64,000 nucleotides of DNA from Bacteroidales bacterium (GCA_017651645.1 JAGCCO010000029.1:27058-91057); one strand, 5' to 3'; shown: positions 25,644-33,481, numbered from the stretch's first letter. The notes: generated by a model from the sequence alone, not told the origin. Made by a program: numbers and translations.

Positions 25644-25714
25644 ATTTGCATAGGAAATCCCTTAAAACCATAACTTGTTGACGCTGTGGGTGTTCTTATT
25701 TGCAGAGTAAATCC
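25642..25714 (+). repeat. pair of imperfect 19-nt direct repeats
   Basis: Bases 25642-25660 and 25696-25714 agree at 17 of 19 positions, both beginning TTATTTGCA and ending AAATCC. They are spaced 54 nt apart, downstream of the sRNA candidate. Role unknown. Confidence 0.6.
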
Positions 25715-25820
25715 GAACCACATCGGGATATATATTAAGACGTTTTTGGCGGGCTTATTTTGATAATCACTCATAAAACTCTGACAATCAGCAAGTCCCC
25801 AAAAGTCCCCAAATTTCCCC

Positions 25821-25842
25821 TAACTGTGCAGCCTATCTGCAC
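25821..25842 (-). promoter_or_regulatory. palindromic operator, copy A
   Basis: Holds GTGCAG-N5-CTGCAC. On the minus strand, 22 nt match the site at 47483-47504 at 21 positions. About 14 nt further on the minus strand lies GACTTTTG, one mismatch from TAnnTTTG, which mirrors the spacing to the promoter at 47517. Just upstream on the plus strand are tandem AGTCCCCAAA repeats (25794-25813). Confidence 0.65.
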
Positions 25843-25962
25843 TCTTTCGTCAAAAACAAATTACGTGTTCCGCCTAAATCGCCAAAGCATTGTTTTACAA
25901 AGTGTTGAGAGCGAACAAGATAAACCTATCAAAACGATAGATTATCCGCCAAAGGAAAAAGT

Positions 25963-25983
25963 TACTGCCAAAGTTTGGCAGTA
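25963..25983. promoter_or_regulatory. perfect 10-1-10 palindrome
   Basis: TACTGCCAAA and TTTGGCAGTA flank a single G. A perfect 21-nt dyad in noncoding DNA suggests a dimeric protein binding site. No T run follows, so it is unlikely to be a terminator. Confidence 0.6.
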
Positions 25984-26079
25984 GAAAGTTACGGGTGTCT
26001 GTTGGATATGTGCATTCCGTCAGTTTTATTTGTTATTACAAAACAATGAAAGGAATGTAAAATGTAAAAAATCAGCTTT

Positions 26080-26313
26080 ATGACGCTTTACGAGCTTATA
26101 TCAATAAACAGCCCGATGTTAAAGAAAATGCACGAAAACGGCATAAGGATTTCCGATTACAAATACCTAAACCTTTACGAGAAATACGTCGAGATGGTCG
26201 GCAACGGCGAGAAGATTTCCTACATCGTCACAAACCTTGCAACCTTGTACGACGTGGGCGAGCGGACAATCTACCGACTTGTCGAACTCTTTGAAACCAC
26301 TGCCATCCTTTGA
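26080..26313 (+). CDS. small HTH protein, 77 aa
   Basis: The C-terminal half contains a helix-turn-helix-like segment (ATLYDVGERTIYRLVELF). The N-terminal MTLYELISINSPMLKKMHEN resembles a small-protein family I associate with Bacteroides mobile elements and phages. It could bind one of the palindromes just upstream (25821-25842 or 25963-25983). It is preceded by about 95 nt without other features. Confidence 0.65.
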   Translation: MTLYELISINSPMLKKMHENGIRISDYKYLNLYEKYVEMVGNGEKISYIVTNLATLYDVGERTIYRLVELFETTAIL

Positions 26314-26419
26314 CAGTGGAATAAGCCCCGAAAATTTGACTTCCAATTTCCGCATTCCGACATTTGCTGTTGCCTTGCGCAAGGGCAGACTATTTGTTTA
26401 ACATTTAAAAAGTACAAAA

Positions 26420-27289
26420 ATGGCAGAAATTTATCAAATCCCCGAGAACGGGGGCGGAAATGCGGGGGGCATCCCTTTCAGCATTCCAATCGGAGGCAAC
26501 AACGGAGGCTTGTTCGGTAACGGCAACAACTCCATAGGCGACATCATCGCATTGGCAATCGTGGCCGCAATGTTCGGATGGAACAACGGCGGTTTGGGCG
26601 GCAACAACGGCGGCGCGGGCTTCATATCGAACCAGCTGAGCAATGACAGCGGACGTGAGCTCATTATGAACGCAATCAACGCCCAAGGCGAGGCGCAGCG
26701 TACAGCCGTGCAGACTCTTGCAAGCACCATCGGACAAGACTTCAATCTTGTGAACACCGCAATCATGGGTATTCAAGGGACTCTCAACTCAATCGCCAAC
26801 ACCCAAGGCATGAACGTAATGCAGGTGGTAAACGCTATCCAAAGCGGCAACGCAAGCATCATCAGTCAGTTTCAGCAATGCTGCTGCCAACAGCAACTCG
26901 CAACCGAAAGACAGACTAACACCTTGCAGAACGGAGCTAACGCCAACACACAGGCCATTCTCGGCAAACTTGCGGAAATGCAAACCCAAAACTTGCAAGA
27001 CAAGCTTGACGCTGCAAGAGCGGAAAACACAAGGCTGGCGGGCGAAATATCGCAGGCGCAGCAGAACAATGTTATAGCGGGTATGATTGCCAACGCGGTC
27101 AATCCGATAAGCAACCAACTCGCTGGCATACGCTGTGAGGTGGACGCTATCAAGCGTTGCCAACCGCCGACCGTTACTTTGCCGAACAACAGCATGACAG
27201 CCGTTCCGACAATATGGGCAAACGCGGTCGCTGACAACATTGTGGACAGAATTTCAGCGGCATTGACACCCGAAACACCAGCCGCTTAG
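26420..27289 (+). CDS. Gly/Asn-rich conserved phage protein, 289 aa
   Basis: The N-terminal 75 residues contain GGNN-type repeats around a hydrophobic stretch (SIGDIIALAIVAAMFGW). A long helical region carries a triple cysteine (FQQCCCQQQLATERQTN) and ends in a coiled coil (LQDKLDAARAENTRL). I have seen this architecture in several unrelated gut phages, always without known function. It could be a minor virion or membrane-associated assembly protein. The next gene follows after 24 nt. Confidence 0.7.
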   Translation: MAEIYQIPENGGGNAGGIPFSIPIGGNNGGLFGNGNNSIGDIIALAIVAAMFGWNNGGLGGNNGGAGFISNQLSNDSGRELIMNAINAQGEAQRTAVQTLASTIGQDFNLVNTAIMGIQGTLNSIANTQGMNVMQVVNAIQSGNASIISQFQQCCCQQQLATERQTNTLQNGANANTQAILGKLAEMQTQNLQDKLDAARAENTRLAGEISQAQQNNVIAGMIANAVNPISNQLAGIRCEVDAIKRCQPPTVTLPNNSMTAVPTIWANAVADNIVDRISAALTPETPAA

Positions 27290-27313
27290 TAACTAACAAT
27301 TAAATTAATAACC

Positions 27314-27847
27314 ATGGATTTTAATTCGATAACAACGGGCAGTCCATTTTACGTGCTGCGCAAGACAGCGGACAAGCCTGTCTTGGAAATCGGTGTGGTG
27401 AAGGCCAAAACCGCGCCACAGCCGAAGTATCAACCACAAGCTGTTCCAAATGCTTTCAACGGCACAGCGATACAGAACGTCATTACCATAACCGCGACTA
27501 TCAACGGGCAGGACGTGGTGTTCCAAGAGATACCCGCCAACCTTGAAATAGCGGCCAAAGGAAACGACACCTTCACGGGCAGCCGTGAGGCAATGCTGCA
27601 AGCCGTGGACTGTATGATGCAGGCATCAAAAAAAGCGCTTGAAATGGAAGCTTACCACAAGGCGGTAAAGGTAGAGGGCGAGAAAATGATTGAGACACTC
27701 AACCCACGCTACGCCGAGGAGAAGCAGCTGTCCCGAAGCATCAAAATGCTCGAGGAGCAACGTGCCGAGGACAGACGCACCCTTGACAACATTCTTGCGT
27801 TGTTGCAGAAAATGGAGACACCCGCTGTGTCGAAGAAATCCACCTAA
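27314..27847 (+). CDS. conserved Bacteroidales-phage protein, 177 aa
   Basis: The start (MDFNSITTGSPFYVLRK) and the block EKMIETLNPRYAEEKQLSR look like a conserved protein of gut Bacteroidales phages that often accompanies the Gly/Asn-rich gene. Residues 1-90 are beta-rich with TATINGQDVVFQEIP; residues 95-170 are a coiled coil. It is probably structural or assembly-related, but no function is established from sequence. Confidence 0.7.
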   Translation: MDFNSITTGSPFYVLRKTADKPVLEIGVVKAKTAPQPKYQPQAVPNAFNGTAIQNVITITATINGQDVVFQEIPANLEIAAKGNDTFTGSREAMLQAVDCMMQASKKALEMEAYHKAVKVEGEKMIETLNPRYAEEKQLSRSIKMLEEQRAEDRRTLDNILALLQKMETPAVSKKST

Positions 27848-27858
27848 AACTTACAACT

Positions 27859-28062
27859 ATGGCATGGATATATGTTGACAAGGAAGGTGAGGGCGGCCAA
27901 AAAGGACAGATGCGCTCACAGATGCGAGACAGCATGAGACACAACTACAAAGGGGGTGGCTCAAAGGAGAACTACGACGAGGGGTATCGCACAGGTTACA
28001 AACACGGCTGGGAGGACAGCAAAGAAGAGGAGAACTACCGCCAAGGCCAAGGCGACCGATAG
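27859..28062 (+). CDS. hypothetical hydrophilic protein, 67 aa
   Basis: Short, charged, glycine-rich protein with no hydrophobic segment (DEGYRTGYKHGWEDSKEEE). It follows the 177-aa gene by 11 nt and precedes a terminator, so it closes this transcript. Unrecognised. Confidence 0.65.
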   Translation: MAWIYVDKEGEGGQKGQMRSQMRDSMRHNYKGGGSKENYDEGYRTGYKHGWEDSKEEENYRQGQGDR

Positions 28063-28069
28063 TCCGAAC

Positions 28070-28101
28070 GGGGGTGGTCTAACCGCCGCCCCCTCTTTTT
28101 T
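28070..28101 (+). terminator. intrinsic terminator
   Basis: A G-rich arm (GGGGGTGGT) pairs with the C-rich arm ending GCCCCC across a short loop, followed by TCTTTTTT. Confidence 0.7.
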
Positions 28102-28107
28102 CTAAAC

Positions 28108-28530
28108 ATGATACGGCAAGGCTTCAGCATAGGGAAAGGCGAATGGCGATTACGGGTGTATTACAATGTACGCTCCGAAAGCGACCTCAAGGAAGTGGCG
28201 GACACACTCGTTTGGGCAGGCTGCCGACAGTCGGTGGTAAACATCGTAACGGACTTGCTCGCAGAACCGAACCACGGTTACACCTTTACCACATTCTCGG
28301 AACACTTGACGCTAATGTTTATGAGCCACGCGACCTCGCCCGAGCAGATGTACGACACGATACAGCACGAGCTTAAACACGCCACCGAACACATATCGGA
28401 ATACTATGGCGTTGAGCCAAAAAGCGAAGAGGCGGCCTACCTGCAAGGCGAGATAGCAAGAAAAATGTTCAAGGGAGCGGCATTGGCCGTCTGCCCAAAA
28501 TGCAACAACTTAAAACACTTACAATTATGA
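28108..28530 (+). CDS. zinc metallopeptidase-like protein (HELKH)
   Basis: 140 aa with TIQHELKHATEHISEYYG, an HExxH zinc-binding helix, and a following EEAAYLQGEIAR helix whose glutamates could supply the third ligand. Two cysteines near the end (CPKCN) form a half zinc knuckle. This arrangement resembles ImmA/IrrE-type or minor tail-associated zincins, but there is no signal peptide. Its stop overlaps the next start (ATGA). Confidence 0.75.
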   Translation: MIRQGFSIGKGEWRLRVYYNVRSESDLKEVADTLVWAGCRQSVVNIVTDLLAEPNHGYTFTTFSEHLTLMFMSHATSPEQMYDTIQHELKHATEHISEYYGVEPKSEEAAYLQGEIARKMFKGAALAVCPKCNNLKHLQL

Positions 28531-29036
28531 CACAAGAGGAACTCTACGAAAAATACACCAAACTTTACGAATACATGGCCGCAAGCAAGGAGCTGCGATA
28601 CATGAAACTCTTTGGCTCGGTTATGAACGAAATGATGGAATACTTGATTAAAAACCAACCGTCGGCTGCCGAAGCGTGGATTGACAAACTGTGCTCGATT
28701 AAGTGGGAGCAATTCCTCACCAAACAGGAAGCCACCAAAATTGTGGATAAGATGGAACCCGAAGCACCGTGGGACTACGACGCGTGGAAGCGGGCTATGT
28801 CACAGTACGCACTCGAGACGGAACGAAAGGGTGTTTTCAACTGCTTCGCTCTGTGGACGTGGATGAACGCCAAATACACGGACGAAGCCGAAACACTCGC
28901 CAAATTCGCCTTCGGACGACCGCTCAATGAAGTGCCGACGGACAAGATGGTCACGCTCGTTCACGCCTTGGCGGTCAGCAACCTTACGGACGAGGACGGG
29001 GTGTTCGACATTCGGGCATACTTCGACTGCGACTAA
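28527..29036 (+). CDS. conserved hypothetical phage protein, 169 aa
   Basis: Starts at the ATG overlapping the previous stop; an ATG 27 nt upstream is less likely. The all-helical sequence (KLFGSVMNEMMEYLIKN, then FLTKQEATKIVDKMEPEAPW) resembles a conserved Bacteroidales-phage family I have seen without function. It is coupled to the metallopeptidase-like gene and followed by a strong terminator. Confidence 0.7.
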   Translation: MTQEELYEKYTKLYEYMAASKELRYMKLFGSVMNEMMEYLIKNQPSAAEAWIDKLCSIKWEQFLTKQEATKIVDKMEPEAPWDYDAWKRAMSQYALETERKGVFNCFALWTWMNAKYTDEAETLAKFAFGRPLNEVPTDKMVTLVHALAVSNLTDEDGVFDIRAYFDCD

Positions 29037-29042
29037 GGACAT

Positions 29043-29068
29043 GGGCGGCTTCGGTCGCCCTTCTTTTT
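29043..29068 (+). terminator. intrinsic terminator with TTCG tetraloop
   Basis: Bases 29043-29049 pair with 29054-29060 around TTCG, then TTCTTTTT. It ends the 26-29 kb gene block. Confidence 0.85.
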
Positions 29069-29339
29069 GCTCGGGACGTGGTGGCCAACCCGACCCCGAC
29101 CCGACATCTGCCATTTTTTGGCATACCTTTGAACCCATGCAGACCCAACCCGAAAACGTCTGCAATATTTTGGCGCACCTTTGCCGATTACGAACGCACC
29201 TATATATAAAAACAAATAAATAAATAAATAGATAAAATTTTTTTATTTATAAACAATTGAAACACAATGCGATAAAAAGAAAATGTAAAAAAATATTAAA
29301 AAAATTAAATAAAATGAAACAATGTATCGAAATAAAGCG
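29069..29339 (+). other. AT-rich noncoding stretch with repeats
   Basis: No credible gene is seen. Two imperfect direct repeats of about 24 nt (29109-29131 and 29160-29182) share a TTTTGGC core and ACCTTTG; the first contains TACCTTTG, a possible -7 element. From 29205 the sequence is nearly pure A/T with tandem AAAT units, marking the boundary to the AT-rich cassette region. Confidence 0.5.
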
Positions 29340-29382
29340 TATAATTGCAGTGTCGAAAGGTCAAACAATCGACAAGCGTTCT
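29340..29382 (+). promoter_or_regulatory. promoter and hairpin/boxA-like leader 1
   Basis: TATAATTGC (29340-29348) is a slightly degenerate -7 element. The predicted 5' end forms TGTCGA/TCGACA (29351-29356 with 29369-29374), followed by GCGTTCT (29376-29382). Leaders at 30342 and 47660 share the hairpin and the CGTTCT motif. Confidence 0.6.
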
Positions 29383-29422
29383 AATAATTAACTGATTTAT
29401 AAACATTTAAAACTTTAAAGCA

Positions 29423-29761
29423 ATGAAACTTTTAACAAAAGAAATCGAGAAAACTCTTGCAAAGTACCCAATCTATTCGCAAGATGGCAAAAAAGAAAAC
29501 GCTAAAATTTTAGTAAAGTTCTTTTTGACTTGTAGTGACTTTACGGCCTATGTATTAGAAGCCGAAAAACATGAAAACGACTATGAGTTTTTTGGTATTA
29601 TCTATTTAAATGGCTGTGCTGAATACGGCTATTTCACACTAAGCGAATTGCAAGGTATAAAAAATCGTTTCGGCTTAGGCGTTGAGCGTGATATGTACTT
29701 TTGCAATCAATATGTAAAAGATTTGCCCGAGCACGAACAGCCATTAAAAAACGCTTACTAA
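29423..29761 (+). CDS. DUF2958-family protein, 112 aa
   Basis: The opening MKLLTKEIEKTL, the YGYFTLSELQGIKNRFGLGVERD block and the 112-aa length match DUF2958, a family of small proteins on plasmids, phages and conjugative elements with unknown role. The gene is AT-rich compared with the structural genes. It is preceded by the recurring leader TTTAAAACTTTAAAGCAATG and followed by a hairpin, so it stands as its own cassette. Confidence 0.8.
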   Translation: MKLLTKEIEKTLAKYPIYSQDGKKENAKILVKFFLTCSDFTAYVLEAEKHENDYEFFGIIYLNGCAEYGYFTLSELQGIKNRFGLGVERDMYFCNQYVKDLPEHEQPLKNAY

Positions 29762-29772
29762 CAGCGCAAAAT

Positions 29773-29803
29773 TTGTCAGTCGATAGTTTTTATCGGCTGA
29801 CAA
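29773..29803 (+). other. 12-bp intergenic hairpin
   Basis: Bases 29773-29784 pair with 29792-29803 around a 7-nt loop. No T run follows, so an RNA stability or processing role is as likely as termination. Confidence 0.6.
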
Positions 29804-29890
29804 TTAAAACGCTTTAGACGGGCTAAAAACAGCCAAAAACAAAAATAAACATTAAAACATTCATTTATAAACAATTAAAAACTTAAAGAT

Positions 29891-30262
29891 ATGAAAACAA
29901 TTGATTATCAAAGAATTATGAGCCGCGCATGGCAATTGTTCAAAGTTGAAAAACTGCAAAATAGTGATAACGCATTGTTTGCCAATGCTTTACGAAGCGC
30001 ATGGGCTGAACAATACCGCTCGCCAAAACTTAAAGAATTGTTGCCTAACAAGATAGTGAAATTTAAGTTCAAAAAACTCGATGGCACAATTCGACCCGCA
30101 ATAGGCACATTAAAGGCTGATATTCTGCAATTTAACAACGTTTCGACAAACTCAAGCAGACAGCCGATTGAATACCTACAAACTTACTATGACATTGAAA
30201 AACAAGCTTTTAGGTGTTTTTACAAAACTAACTTAATATCTATTGACGAAATAATTGATTGA
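29891..30262 (+). CDS. SH3-like beta-barrel protein (WYL_2/DUF2693-like), 123 aa
   Basis: Residues 48-110 (IVKFKFKKLDGTIRPAIGTL, then YYDIEKQAFRCFYKTNLI) match the small SH3-like barrel family found in Bacteroidales phages and mobile elements. An N-terminal helical part precedes it. Function unknown; possibly nucleic-acid binding. It is a separate AT-rich cassette with an A-rich leader. Confidence 0.7.
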   Translation: MKTIDYQRIMSRAWQLFKVEKLQNSDNALFANALRSAWAEQYRSPKLKELLPNKIVKFKFKKLDGTIRPAIGTLKADILQFNNVSTNSSRQPIEYLQTYYDIEKQAFRCFYKTNLISIDEIID

Positions 30263-30341
30263 TTTACAGAGAGAAACAAAAAAATTTTAAAAAAAATTAA
30301 ATTTTTTTGAAACTTTTAGAACAACGTATCGTTTAAAGACA

Positions 30342-30390
30342 TATATTTGCAATGTCGATATAACAAACAGCAATCGACAACGTTCTTTGA
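30342..30390 (+). promoter_or_regulatory. promoter and hairpin/boxA-like leader 2
   Basis: TATATTTGC (30342-30350) is followed by TGTCGAT (30353-30359) pairing with ATCGACA (30373-30379), then CGTTCTTTGA (30381-30390). The last motif resembles boxA of Bacteroidetes rRNA leaders. It lies in a 264-nt gap before the amidoligase gene; the rest of the gap is A/T-rich without a gene. Confidence 0.7.
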
Positions 30391-30526
30391 AAAGACTGAT
30401 AGACAGCAAGATAGCACTAAAATAACTAATCAACTAATTGAAAAACAACTATTTAACTAAAACAATTAAAAAAAAACAAAAACTGATAAATAAACTTAAT
30501 TTACTAACATTTAAAACTTTAAAGCC

Positions 30527-31546
30527 ATGACAACACGTAGAAATTCAAACCCCGAACCCACGACTGAACAAATTCAGTCAATATTGCATTCTAACAACAC
30601 AGCAAGCGAAAAAGAGCGTTTGTTTTTGTCGATTGGTTTGCAATGGTACGAAGCGAGCGCACTTGCAAGACTTTCGACCCCGACAATAACCGAAGGCCGA
30701 CCGATGACGATGGCCGATTTAGTTGCCGAAGAGTTGCCAAACGTAGAAACAGCGCAAACAATAGCCCCAATAGATTGGGCGGTTGAGTTGGCGGGCTATA
30801 CTTGCGGCATTGAAATAGAATGCTTTGCACAGCGTAGCAGAATAATAGAAGCGGCTCGAGAGCGTCAAATAGACGTTTTCAGTGAAGACTATAACCATGA
30901 AGATAGAGAATATGGTTTTAAACTTGTTAGTGACGGCTCGTTATGTGGTGCAGATAACCCCGTAGAATGCGTTACAAACGTTTTACATTATAACGAGTCG
31001 GCTGATATTATGAACCGCTTTTGTGACGCTTTAGGCTCAATTAATACGGCTGTAAATAAAACTTGCGGTTTACATATACACGTAGCTTGCGAAGGTTTGA
31101 CAGCGCAACAATACTGCAATACTTTTGTTAACTACATGTATCTCAGTGACTTAATCGAGTCAGCTCTGCCATTGTCGAGACGGGGCTGCGGTTGGGCGCA
31201 AAGGTTGAACCGCCACGAAAGCGATGTTTTGAACGCCACGAACCCGAGCGAAATGTTTGACGCACTAAACCATGATAGATATTGGCAAGTTAACCCCGCT
31301 GCATGGTTTCGCCATCATACGATTGAATTTAGACAGCACTCAGCAACCACCGAGGCCGAAAAAATCAACAATTGGTGTGCATTCTGCACAAAATTAGTGT
31401 GGTATAGCAAAAACCACCGATTGACAGCAGAAACAGCCCCGAAAACATTTGACGAAATCGAATTTTTGACCGACAGCGAAAAGGCATATTTTAACGCAAG
31501 AGTCGAAAAATTCTCATATCTAACACAAAATCAACGTGTTGCATAA
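30527..31546 (+). CDS. amidoligase family protein, 339 aa
   Basis: Predicted to form amide bonds between an amine and a carboxylate using ATP (glutamine-synthetase-like fold). Motifs of the amidoligase family are visible: GIEIECF at about residue 93, VSDGSL, a VECVTNVL strand, CGLHIHVACEG at about residue 185 and HHTIEFRQHSAT at about residue 262. Residues 1-80 are a low-complexity extension. The next cassette encodes a class II glutamine amidotransferase, a partner noted for this family. Substrate unknown: peptide, cell wall or protein modification are options. Confidence 0.85.
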   Translation: MTTRRNSNPEPTTEQIQSILHSNNTASEKERLFLSIGLQWYEASALARLSTPTITEGRPMTMADLVAEELPNVETAQTIAPIDWAVELAGYTCGIEIECFAQRSRIIEAARERQIDVFSEDYNHEDREYGFKLVSDGSLCGADNPVECVTNVLHYNESADIMNRFCDALGSINTAVNKTCGLHIHVACEGLTAQQYCNTFVNYMYLSDLIESALPLSRRGCGWAQRLNRHESDVLNATNPSEMFDALNHDRYWQVNPAAWFRHHTIEFRQHSATTEAEKINNWCAFCTKLVWYSKNHRLTAETAPKTFDEIEFLTDSEKAYFNARVEKFSYLTQNQRVA

Positions 31547-31558
31547 AGTTTTAAGTGT

Positions 31559-31590
31559 AAATGTGGGCGGCTTAAAAACCGCCTACATTT
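31559..31590 (+). other. stable intergenic hairpin
   Basis: GGCGG (31566-31570) pairs with CCGCC (31579-31583), extended by flanking ATGT/ACAT pairs, around a CTTAAAAA loop, followed by TTTAAAAA. A very similar hairpin follows the gene at 47721-48014. Confidence 0.6.
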
Positions 31591-31643
31591 AAAAAAAAAC
31601 GAAACTCAATTAACTGATTTATAACAACTTAAAAATTAAAATT

Positions 31644-32345
31644 ATGTGTGTAATTATCGTAAAAAAAGCGGGTACGAAACGACCCACCGAAAAACAACTC
31701 AAAGAAGCATACAACGCCAACCCGCACGGGTGCGGGTTTGCAGTAGCCAAAAGTGATGGCACAATTTACAGCTACAAAAGCACGAATTTTGCTAAGTTTT
31801 TAGCCAAGTTCAACAAACACGTAGAAAAAGCCGACCCTTGTATAATTCACTTTCGATTGGCAACTCACGGCTCAATCTGCTCAGCAAATTGCCACCCGTT
31901 TGCAAATAAACAAAAAACGCTCTATTTTGCTCATAATGGCATTTTGCCGATTGAGTCAATAGACAATAAAACCGACAGCCAAATTTTGTTTGACAGCGTT
32001 TTAAGCGGGGCGGCTGAGGTGTACGGCATTGAGAGTCAAACATTTAAGCAGATTGTAAGTAAGACAATCGGGTCGAGTAAATTTGCGTTTCTCGACAGCC
32101 ACAACGTTTATATGTTTGGCGACTTTGAGCAAGCAAACGGGCTGTATTACAGCAATTTAAGGGGTATTTATACGGCCTATAAACAGCCAAAAAAATACAG
32201 CCTTTACAATTGGTTTGACGAAAACGACAGCGAAAGCGAAGATTTACCCGAAAGCGCATTCAGTTATAGAAACGACAAATTTTTTAATGAAATTTTTGCA
32301 GAACATAACAAAGCGTATAAAACGCCAAAGGCCATATCTTTCTAA
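31644..32345 (+). CDS. class II glutamine amidotransferase, 233 aa
   Basis: The N-terminus MCVIIVKK exposes Cys2, the catalytic nucleophile of class II glutamine amidotransferases (Ntn fold). NPHGCGFAVAKSDG, HFRLATHGSICSANCHPF and FAHNGIL are the family's conserved strands. It would release ammonia from glutamine for the neighbouring amidoligase. The C-terminal 60 residues are acidic and unassigned. The gene is AT-rich with its own A-rich leader. Confidence 0.85.
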   Translation: MCVIIVKKAGTKRPTEKQLKEAYNANPHGCGFAVAKSDGTIYSYKSTNFAKFLAKFNKHVEKADPCIIHFRLATHGSICSANCHPFANKQKTLYFAHNGILPIESIDNKTDSQILFDSVLSGAAEVYGIESQTFKQIVSKTIGSSKFAFLDSHNVYMFGDFEQANGLYYSNLRGIYTAYKQPKKYSLYNWFDENDSESEDLPESAFSYRNDKFFNEIFAEHNKAYKTPKAISF

Positions 32346-32357
32346 GAATTAGCGAGT

Positions 32358-32404
32358 TAACTACGTTTGTCGGCCTTGCGGTCGGCATTCGTAGTTGTTT
32401 ATTT
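32358..32404 (+). terminator. hairpin after the amidotransferase gene
   Basis: AACTACG (32358-32364) pairs with CGTAGTT (32390-32396), with a GC-rich inner part, followed by GTTTATTT. Probably a weak terminator. Confidence 0.5.
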
Positions 32405-32434
32405 ATTGTTTAACAAATTAAAATTCAAAGAGTT

Positions 32435-32824
32435 ATGAAAATCTTAACTTTGATTATCAAACAAAAATGGTTTGATGAAATTATGAACGGCACGAAAAAA
32501 ATTGAGTATCGTGAATTGACCCCGCAAAACGCCCATAAACTTGTCGAATTTGACAAAGATGGCTATATGGTTGAGGGTCAAGACATTGAGCACCCCAACG
32601 TACCTAAAAAGTACGACGCAATTCGCTTTTATGTAGGCTATGCAAAAGACAGAGACACAGCACTCGTAAAAATCGAAAATATTGAAGCAAAGCCGATTAA
32701 AACCGATGATGGCAAATTTATCTATGAAGGCGAACCCGAAAGCCCCGATTTTTGGGTTTATGTAATGATTGAGTACCATTTAGGCGAAATCATTGAAAAG
32801 AAACACACACACCGAGCAAGATAG
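32435..32824 (+). CDS. ASCH domain protein, 129 aa
   Basis: IIKQKWFDEIMNGTKKIEYREL at the N-terminus is the ASCH signature (a PUA-like beta-barrel that binds RNA or modified nucleotides). The IRFYVGYAKDRDTALVKIENIE strand block agrees. It closes the AT-rich cassette series with DUF2958, the SH3-like protein, amidoligase and amidotransferase, and a strong terminator follows. A second ASCH protein is encoded at 47148-47480. Confidence 0.8.
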   Translation: MKILTLIIKQKWFDEIMNGTKKIEYRELTPQNAHKLVEFDKDGYMVEGQDIEHPNVPKKYDAIRFYVGYAKDRDTALVKIENIEAKPIKTDDGKFIYEGEPESPDFWVYVMIEYHLGEIIEKKHTHRAR

Positions 32825-32848
32825 CTTGCTATAAATCAGTTTTTTAGG

Positions 32849-32884
32849 TAGGTCGTTGACAATAGTCAGCGGCCTATTTTTTTT
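32849..32884 (+). terminator. strong intrinsic terminator
   Basis: 12-bp stem (32849-32860 with 32865-32876, two G-U pairs), 4-nt loop AATA, followed by eight T. Confidence 0.9.
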
Positions 32885-33049
32885 GCATTCTTTTAAAACT
32901 ATTTAAAACCATTTAAAAGAAAAACGCATTTTAAGGCATTCTAAGCGCAAAACTCGACCCAAAACATATAAGTATATTGCTCACTATCTAAAAATCGCTC
33001 TACGGGCTTAAAATAGGCCAAATTTGCGATTTTAGCAATTCAGTCGCAA

Positions 33050-33430
33050 GGCGCAAAACAAACGAAAGCGAAAAAACGCATAAAAAGCGCATGAAACGCA
33101 AACGACAATCGAAAGCACGAACACACACACGAACACACACACGAAAGCAGACAAAAAACGCATTCACAAACGACAATCGAAACAAACGAACAGCCAAACA
33201 CGAAAGCGAACACGAACAGCCAAACAGCGAACCAAACAAACGAACAGCCAACACTCAACACTCAACACTCAACCACGACAGCAACCGACCGACCGACAGC
33301 GAACCACCAACCAACCGAAACCACGGCAAAGACCGATAAAACCACGGCAAAACGAGCAGAACCGAGGCACCGACGGCAGACCGCCGCCACGTCCCGAGCC
33401 GCCGACCCCCGCAGACGACCGCCATGTCCG
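33050..33430 (+). repeat. thymine-depleted iterated repeat region
   Basis: The plus strand is almost free of T between about 33060 and 33420 and rich in A and C. CGAACAGCCAA occurs at 33187, 33213 and 33241 (26 and 28 nt spacing). ACGACAATCGAAA occurs at 33102 and 33170. CGAACACACACA is in tandem near 33118, with runs of ACTCAAC and CCGA units nearby. The iteron-like spacing suggests a replication origin or protein-loading site. The plus-strand frame 33091-33339 is low complexity and not believed to be a gene. Bases 32885-33049 show nothing else. Confidence 0.65.
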
Positions 33431-33437
33431 CCAAAAG

Positions 33438-33446
33438 TTATGCACA
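33438..33446 (+). promoter_or_regulatory. perfect DnaA-box match
   Basis: TTATGCACA, immediately downstream of the iterated repeats, which fits the idea of an origin. The match alone could be chance. Confidence 0.45.
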
Positions 33447-33473
33447 ACCCCGCCGTTAAGTCCGTCAAATGCG

Positions 33474-33481
33474 TATGTTTG
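33474..33481 (+). promoter_or_regulatory. promoter of the Arg-rich paralogue genes
   Basis: TATGTTTG matches TAnnTTTG, and the leader includes a small hairpin (CCGCTT/AAGCGG near 33501-33514). It lies 53 nt before the first paralogue. No clear -33 element. Confidence 0.5.

Noticed and set aside
25496..25774. Minus-strand 92-codon frame
   Set aside because: It lies opposite the sRNA candidate and direct repeats, has no homology I recognise, and its codons mirror RNA stems. A near-promoter upstream keeps a small doubt.
25760..25984. Plus-strand 74-codon frame in the regulatory island
   Set aside because: Starts only with TTG, runs through the operator and the palindrome, and has no plausible protein pattern.
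28927..29223. Plus-strand 98-codon frame after the 169-aa gene
   Set aside because: Overlaps the end of a better gene in another frame and runs through a terminator.
33091..33339. Plus-strand 82-codon frame rich in R, K, T, H and N
   Set aside because: The composition follows from the T-depleted repeats, which remove stop codons by chance; no leader motif precedes it.
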